Part shown: positions 58,695-64,000 of the stretch, one piece after another
How the letters are laid out: every line of letters begins with the position of its first letter
Numbering within the stretch: position 1 is the stretch's first letter
Assembly (NCBI GenBank): GCA_038277395.1
Contig: CM076191.1
Location: 25,144,983-25,208,982, forward strand
Direction of reading: 5' to 3'
Origin: Dryocosmus kuriphilus
Taxonomy: Eukaryota; Arthropoda; Insecta; Hymenoptera; Cynipidae
Length of the DNA stretch: 64,000 nt
Notes under the pieces: model-generated
What the model saw: only the letters and a program-made list of their open reading frames with translations
Told to the model about the DNA's origin: nothing
Databases searched by the model: none
Program-made: the position numbers and the translations under genes

Positions 58695-60000
58695 TGGGGA
58701 CCTGCGTTTTTATTTTTTTTTTATCCCACGTTTAAAATTGGGTTTTGGCTATGGAAGGGGGGAAATTTTTAAAATTTAAACACCAAAACGTCTTTTTAAA
58801 GAATCAATGCTCCCGCGATTCCATGCACATCAGGGGCCCTTTTGCCCCATCAAATTTCAATAACAGTGTGAAATTCAATTGCCCGGCAGAACCAAGATCC
58901 CTGCTCCTACCAAAGGGAAAATTCCCCTTCACTTTCACGGAAGGGTTGTTTAGGGTTGATGGAAAACCAGTGGGCAAATACAGTGTTTTTTTCTAATTTC
59001 CATCGCTGTCATTTGTTTGAAAAGCCAAAAAATGAAATCAACGACAAAAAATTGATAGAAACAAAAATGTTGGGGTCACTAGCCTCCCGAAAAATTATAA
59101 AATCTTTAAAACCCAACCAAACACGTTTTATTGAAAATACGGGTTGGGTTGAAATAAAAATAATGACCAAACATTAACCCCAAAGCACAGGGTTTTTTTA
59201 TGTATCTGTACCCCTTTGCAGATTCCCTTTTTTTTTGCTGAAAAATTATCACAAAGGGTTGTCAATGCAAAAAAAGAACTTTTTTTTACAAGATCAAAAA
59301 GTGATGCAAATGCCAATCTTGCAAAAAGCTCCCAAAGAGGGGGGTATAAAAAATTGAAATTAATAAAGTTGAATGGGTAATTTCCCACCTTAGATTATCA
59401 GATTTAAAAAAAATTTCAGTTGCTAAAAAACATTGAAAAAGATCCGTTTATTCCAGCATTTTTGATCTTGGGAAATTTTAAAGAATATCCTCTACTTTTC
59501 CCCCCTAACTTTAAACCCTGTTTTGGGCGTAAAAAAAATCAGCACAATTTGGAAAAAACCGAGATTTTTATTCTAGGTTTCCAAACAACTAGAAAAAATA
59601 ATACTAATATAAAATCTACATTTTATCATTGCAAACTAAAAATTCAAACTATTTTTGGGCGATCATTTTTATCCTTATGGTAATTTAAAAACCAAATATT
59701 AATAAAAAACATTTTGCTCTACTTTTAAAGAAATGTACATAAACTTTCAAGGCCCAAAATTTCTATGGCAAGGAACGGGAAACCCTTGTTATCGAGAGGG
59801 GAAATTTTTAGAGCATGCGGGCCCCTAATTGTTATTGATTGTTCTTTAAAAAAATGAGTCACTGAAATATGGACCATTTTATGTTTTTGTCTAGAAATTT
59901 CCAAAAAATAGTGAAAATTTTCCCCGGCCTCAAAATTTTTGCATTTGCTTAAATTTTTCATGATCGAAAAATTGAATATAAACCAATAGTGGGAGTGTGA
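58695..60000 (+). pseudogene. Probable major-capsid-like protein (F54H12.2-like), frameshifted
   Basis: Successive plus-strand pieces: 58745-58996 (LLLPKGKFPFTFTEGLF, GKPVGK), 58956-59177 (LFEKPKNEIND, IENTGW), 59420-59683 (EIFILGFQTTRKNN near 59565) and, near the end, HDRKIEYKPIV (about 59960-59990). These fall in the order of a ~400-residue protein often annotated in invertebrates as uncharacterised F54H12.2-like, which I take to be the capsid protein of Maverick-type elements. Overlapping minus-strand frames (59128-59388, 59725-59961) are shadows. Multiple frame changes. Confidence 0.55.
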
Positions 60001-60069
60001 AAAAAATTTGGGAAAAAAAAAATGTAAATAGGCTTAAATAGGTTTTTGGGGAAATTCCCTTAAGGAGTA

Positions 60070-60480
60070 CGTGGTGGACCTGCCGGGTTTCAAGTTACCT
60101 TTAAACAAATTTGTATTGAAAGAATTGGGCCATAATTTCCAATCAATGAAATAATGGTGGGTGTCCAAAGCCCTTAAAACTTTTTCTTTTCAAACACCCT
60201 GGCAATTGGGAAATGTTGGTTTCCCCCCCTTAAATAAAAAAGTCTATGAAAATTTGGGAGAAATACAATCATCATGGAAATTTCCCCGGAATTCCCGGGA
60301 ATTTTTCCCAAAAAAATTTTTTTTTTTACTTTAAAAGCCTGTAATTTCCCCCGAGAAACGTTTTTGAAAACAAAAAAATTTTTGTTAAAGGATTAGAGAA
60401 AAAGAATTGGGGTGAAAAAAATTTGTAAAAAAAGTCAACTGAAATTGTTGATAAGTATGATTTGAACTGGGCCTTTGGGT
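60070..60480 (+). pseudogene. Further cassette protein, frameshifted
   Basis: The frame at about 60071 reads VVDLPGFKLPLNKFVLKELG, then alternate frames continue with a PGNWEMLVSP-like and an aromatic/Asn-rich stretch to about 60300. A VVD-x-x-GFK start followed by FVLKEL is familiar from an uncharacterised arthropod protein family found with this cassette. Function unknown. Confidence 0.42.
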
Positions 60481-63400
60481 ACGTGTAACTGGGGTGAAAT
60501 TTTTTTTAATTTTAAAGATATTGAATGTACACATCATCATCAAACAAATGTATAAGAAAATTTAAATTTTTAAAAACGCAAATTTAAAAAGTAATTTTTT
60601 TTGAAAACCCGGGTGTCTTTGAAAGTTTTTTTAGAAAGCTTTTTTTTTTTTATAGAGATAAGAAAATCACAAAAAAATAAAATAAAAAAATATATAAATT
60701 ATATAATTTTTAATTATAGACGACTTTGATTTTTTTTTTAAAATTTAAAGTACTGAATTTTTTTGAAATAAATAAAAAGAAATTGAAACAAATTGACCTT
60801 TTTATTTAGAGTTTCTTTCACCCCTTATAAAATAACTGGGGAGTAGAAATTTCTGTTTTGGTTTAAGAAACATTGATAGCATTGAAGTTTCTCGTATGAA
60901 AAAAATCCTTGACTTTTCCGGCTGGTCCCACACTTAGCGGCAGATTTACGAAAGGATCAGGTTACCCTCTGATTGCTGTCGAGAAAAAATGAACTGCATT
61001 GAACTTTAAAGGGAGAAGAATTGGGAAATTTAAAACCGATGAGTTTTATTTGGGAAAAGATTTTCGGTTGGGATTAAATAAAAAAAACGCAATTTTAAAT
61101 TAATAATAATAATTCCCTTTTTCCCTTTTTTAAATTTTAAACTCATTGTATTTTTTTTTCAAATTCTAAATTTTTTGGGGCCCACTTTCCCTACCCTATG
61201 AATTCAAATCTCATTCTTTCCCCTCACATATTTACATCACATACACACTACACCCAAGCGCTTTCTTTTGCTTCAAATTGCCGCCTTAAAAAAATAATTA
61301 AAAATAATACAATAATAGCCTCGGTGTCTCAAAAGTGTCAAAAACAATTTTTTTTAAAAACAAATATTTTTCATTTTTTATTATAATACAAAAACTAAAT
61401 ATTTATTTGTACATTATTGTCCAAATTCCATGGTTTCCGGGACTTTTTTTTTTTTTATAACCCCCCTGGAAGAAGGGCCCAGTTTGACCGGGCATCAGAA
61501 TACGCTTTTCATCAACCAAATAAGTGAAAACTGTCGTTTAAAGATTGCACTTCATTTTTTTCTACTCCGGGTTAGATTTTTAGTTCGGGCAGGGTTTGGG
61601 GGGAAAATATGAAAAAAGTTTTCTTTTTAGTCCTCGAATGTTATTGTTCTTAAAATAGAACCTTTTTAAACCTTTTTGCTTCTTTTTCTCCCCCCCCCTT
61701 TTAACCCCAAAAATTTTTTATGGGATATAATTTTGGCTCTCAAACCAACAAATTCTGGTTAAATATTTTCCCCTTAAGTTCACCTTCCATCAAAACCCCA
61801 AAACTTTTTTTTTCAAAGGCTATTTCCCTAAACATTATTTTTGGGGAAAAGTCCGAAGTATCAAATTTTTTGTGAATCCCCTTTTAATATAATCGTAAAC
61901 GTTGGGAACCCGCGAATTGATATATTAAACTATCCCGTGTCTTATACCCAAAAAAAATTTCATCATTAAACCCAAACGGTGGGGGCTCTGAATGTAATTA
62001 AAAGTGGAAATTTAAAAAATTTTTATTTTTTATAAATCAAGAAACTGAATCCGTATAAAATTTGGTTTTATTGAAATTAATTTTTTTTTTTATAAAATTT
62101 TCCCAAAGATAACCATTTCTTCGGGCCCAATATTTTGCAGCAAAGGGAAATTTTGGGTTTAAACATTAAATTTTTCGCTCCATAAACCCCCCCTCCATTT
62201 TGTTACAAAACCTTTTCATCTTTTTGGGGTTTCTCACATTTCCCCCTAGTTTTAAAAAAAAAACCCGAATTTTTCATTAATTTGGTAAAAATTTTTCTCA
62301 AAATTTATTTTTTTATGCTTTTCCCACAGTTTGTTTTAAGTCAATGTAATCTTTTAACCAGGGTTTTTGTTTTAAAATTTCAGTACTCCCATGGAATTTT
62401 TTTTCACTTCATTCCCCAAAGAAAAAACTGTTTTTAAATTTCCCAAAAATGAAACACATAATTTTTCCCTTTGGGAGCCCAAAATTTTGGGATTAACTTG
62501 GGTGTTTTTGGGGGTTTTAGAATGGGAGGGGAAGAAGTGCTTTTGGAACATAAAAGGTTTGGGCTTTTTAAGTAAATCAGGGGGGCTCCTCGGGATATTT
62601 TAGATCTACCTCTAAAATAAACCTTTTTGGTTTAAACATCAGGGAAAATTTTTTAAAAAGTTTTTGGGTTTATTTTCAAAATTTTTAAACCACTCAAAAA
62701 CCTTTTTATGGCCCAAAAAATTTCCCTATAGGGCCCCACCATAATTTTATTGTTAATTTTCAAAAAACCTAAAAAAGATTTTTGGTTCATTTGGAATTTT
62801 TAAAAAAGAGCCCATAAATCTTTGTTTGGGTTTGGCATATCTGTTTTTTAACATTGGGAAACCCCCCCTAGAAATTTCCCTTTTTTCCCAAAAAAATTTA
62901 AACCCGCTTTTTTTACATCAGAAACAATTCAACTAATGCCGCTTATTTTTTAAAAAATTGGCATCAAAACGAGTACCGGGGGCTGTGAAAAAATTAAGGA
63001 TCCCAAGTTGTAAATTTGGGAAAAAAGTTTTTCCTAAAATTTTTTAAAAATAAACACCAAAAATAAAACTTCTGTTTTTAAAAAAAGTCAGAGTATTCGC
63101 CCCCCAAAATTTTTTAAATTAAATGGGTTCCCCTACTTTTTCAGGGATTTTTGAAAACCTTTTTCTTAAATATTTGGAAACAATTTTTTTTGGGAAAAAA
63201 AACTTCTCTCGGGGGTAATTGTTTTTTTTCCGCAATTTTTTTCCAAACAGTCAATATAATCATAAGGAAAAAAACCCCCTTTTTTTTTGTCAAAAAATTA
63301 AATTCGTCATTATTTTTGCAGTATTTTTTTTTTTTAAATTTTTTTTCTCATCATTTTTAGGTAGAGGGGCCCAAATTTTTCAAAACTACTAGGGATAAAT

Positions 63401-63685
63401 CTAAAAGAGTCAAAAAAACGAAGCTTTTTATTTGTGCCCTTTCCCCATGTTTTTTAAAAGATATATATTTTTCTTTGTTTTCGGTAATTTAAATTTAATG
63501 CCCCCTTCCCAAACTTTTAACTAAGGGCCTTTTTTAAAAAATGAGGGGGGTCATATCCAACAAGTTGTGTAAAACCACAGGGAATCACATGGAGGCCCCT
63601 TTTTTGTTAATATTTTAACCCGGGTTACTTGGGAAACCCGGGGATATTTTCCCCGTGAAATGATCCCTGATCGCGATGTTTAAAA
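60481..63685. other. Homopolymer-stretched sequence, no gene recognised
   Basis: Short frames on both strands (for example plus 61198-61386, 62391-62603, 63151-63360) show nothing I can assign. If the cassette continues as a Maverick, PolB or integrase could be here but unreadable. Confidence 0.5.
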
Positions 63686-63689
63686 TTTT

Positions 63690-63980
63690 ACCCCTCCCTT
63701 TGAAAAAGGGTTTTTCCCCAAATGGACAATTTTTTGGGCCCCTTGGGAAATTTTCGCTCTTGTTGGGGAAAGTTAAAAAATGTCCATTGGGGTAATTTTT
63801 TTATAGAAAAATCTACTTCATCAACACCCCGTTTTAAAATTTTGTTATAAACCAAATTTTTAAAAATCTTTTCCCCCCGATTTAACTGTAAGCTCAACAA
63901 TGAGTCATCAAATTTACATTAAAAAAAAATGCAAAAACTTTTTGGTACAAAGTTTTTTATAATTGGGGTTTTAATTTTAA
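63690..63980 (-). pseudogene. Possible piggyBac-like transposase fragment
   Basis: The minus strand reads VYNKILKRGVDEVDFS in the frame 63688-63900, followed about ten residues later by PQWTFFNF. PiggyBac-type transposases carry YN-x-x-K-x-GVD-x-x-D followed by an Arg-rich turn and RWP...F in this order. Upstream, an alternate frame has a VNLMTHC-like piece where the family has a V-x-x-L/M-S/T stretch. The spacing is a few residues short and no catalytic Asp region is visible, so the assignment is tentative. Confidence 0.35.
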
Positions 63981-64000
63981 GGTTTTAATTTTTTTCTAAT

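Larger units (their letters stand above)
56300..60500 (+). mobile_element. Maverick/Polinton-like (adintovirus-like) virion gene cassette, broken
   Basis: At least seven coding segments follow each other on the plus strand with little space between: PLA2-like capsid domain, Gly/Ala-rich protein, adenain-like protease, probable minor capsid protein, small basic protein, probable major capsid protein, and one further conserved-looking protein. All contain stops and frame changes located mainly at stretched homopolymers. The combination of an adenovirus-type protease with capsid-like genes is the hallmark of Polintons/Mavericks and related adintoviruses, and the PLA2-like domain is reported in adintoviruses. 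PolB, integrase, ATPase and terminal repeats were not found, so class assignment is an inference from gene content. Confidence 0.6.

Noticed and set aside
1..64000. CRISPR arrays or bacterial operon structure
   Set aside because: No regularly spaced identical repeats with unique spacers, no ribosome-binding sites or compact gene clusters apart from the virus-like cassette; the window is eukaryotic.

Overview
This is eukaryotic, AT-rich, repeat-dense genomic DNA with no intact host protein-coding gene that I can support. The mobile elements point to an arthropod, most likely an insect: a jockey/R1-like LINE, a Penelope-like element with hammerhead ribozymes, hAT and piggyBac-like relics, and a Maverick/Polinton-like gene cassette. 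I cannot name the species. Two N blocks of exactly 500 bases (29240-29739 and 46737-47236) show that three contigs were scaffolded together.

Contig 1 (1-29239): inverted 10-bp motifs around a 15-bp minisatellite (434-1393); a frameshifted LINE (1440-4560); quiet DNA with a (TA)n tract and a decayed ~143-bp tandem array (4561-8640); a 4.3-kb element with long diverged terminal inverted repeats (8640-12990); a nested structure (15199-18421) in which two 5'-truncated Penelope-like copies sit head to head, each with a hammerhead ribozyme near its outer end, and one is split by a 977-bp insertion of inverted tRNA-containing units flanked by a 12-bp duplication; GAA-loop hairpins (19064-19280); a 2.5-kb CACGG-ended element holding a tRNA-derived SINE-like sequence and an 89-bp tandem array (25167-27668); then plain sequence to the gap.

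Contig 2 (29740-46736) is a second version of 8640-27916 in the same order and orientation. Its first ~6 kb is badly corrupted (30880-35730 is about 29% longer than its counterpart). It lacks most of the Penelope structure and ~0.29 kb near 21.9 kb. I read it as a retained alternative haplotype or poor duplicate contig, not a biological tandem duplication.

Contig 3 (47237-64000) has a hAT pseudogene, a heat-shock-type promoter with no recognisable gene, 2.8 kb of G/T-only low-complexity sequence (51880-54720), and about 9 kb with stretched homopolymers. In that noisy tail (56300-60500, + strand) I can still read successive pieces of a virus-like cassette: a TATA/Inr promoter, a phospholipase-A2-like capsid domain, a Gly/Ala-rich protein, an adenovirus-type cysteine protease, two probable capsid proteins and two further cassette proteins. 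A possible piggyBac fragment lies at the end. Sequence error and real decay cannot be separated here, so every coding call in contig 3 is listed as broken.
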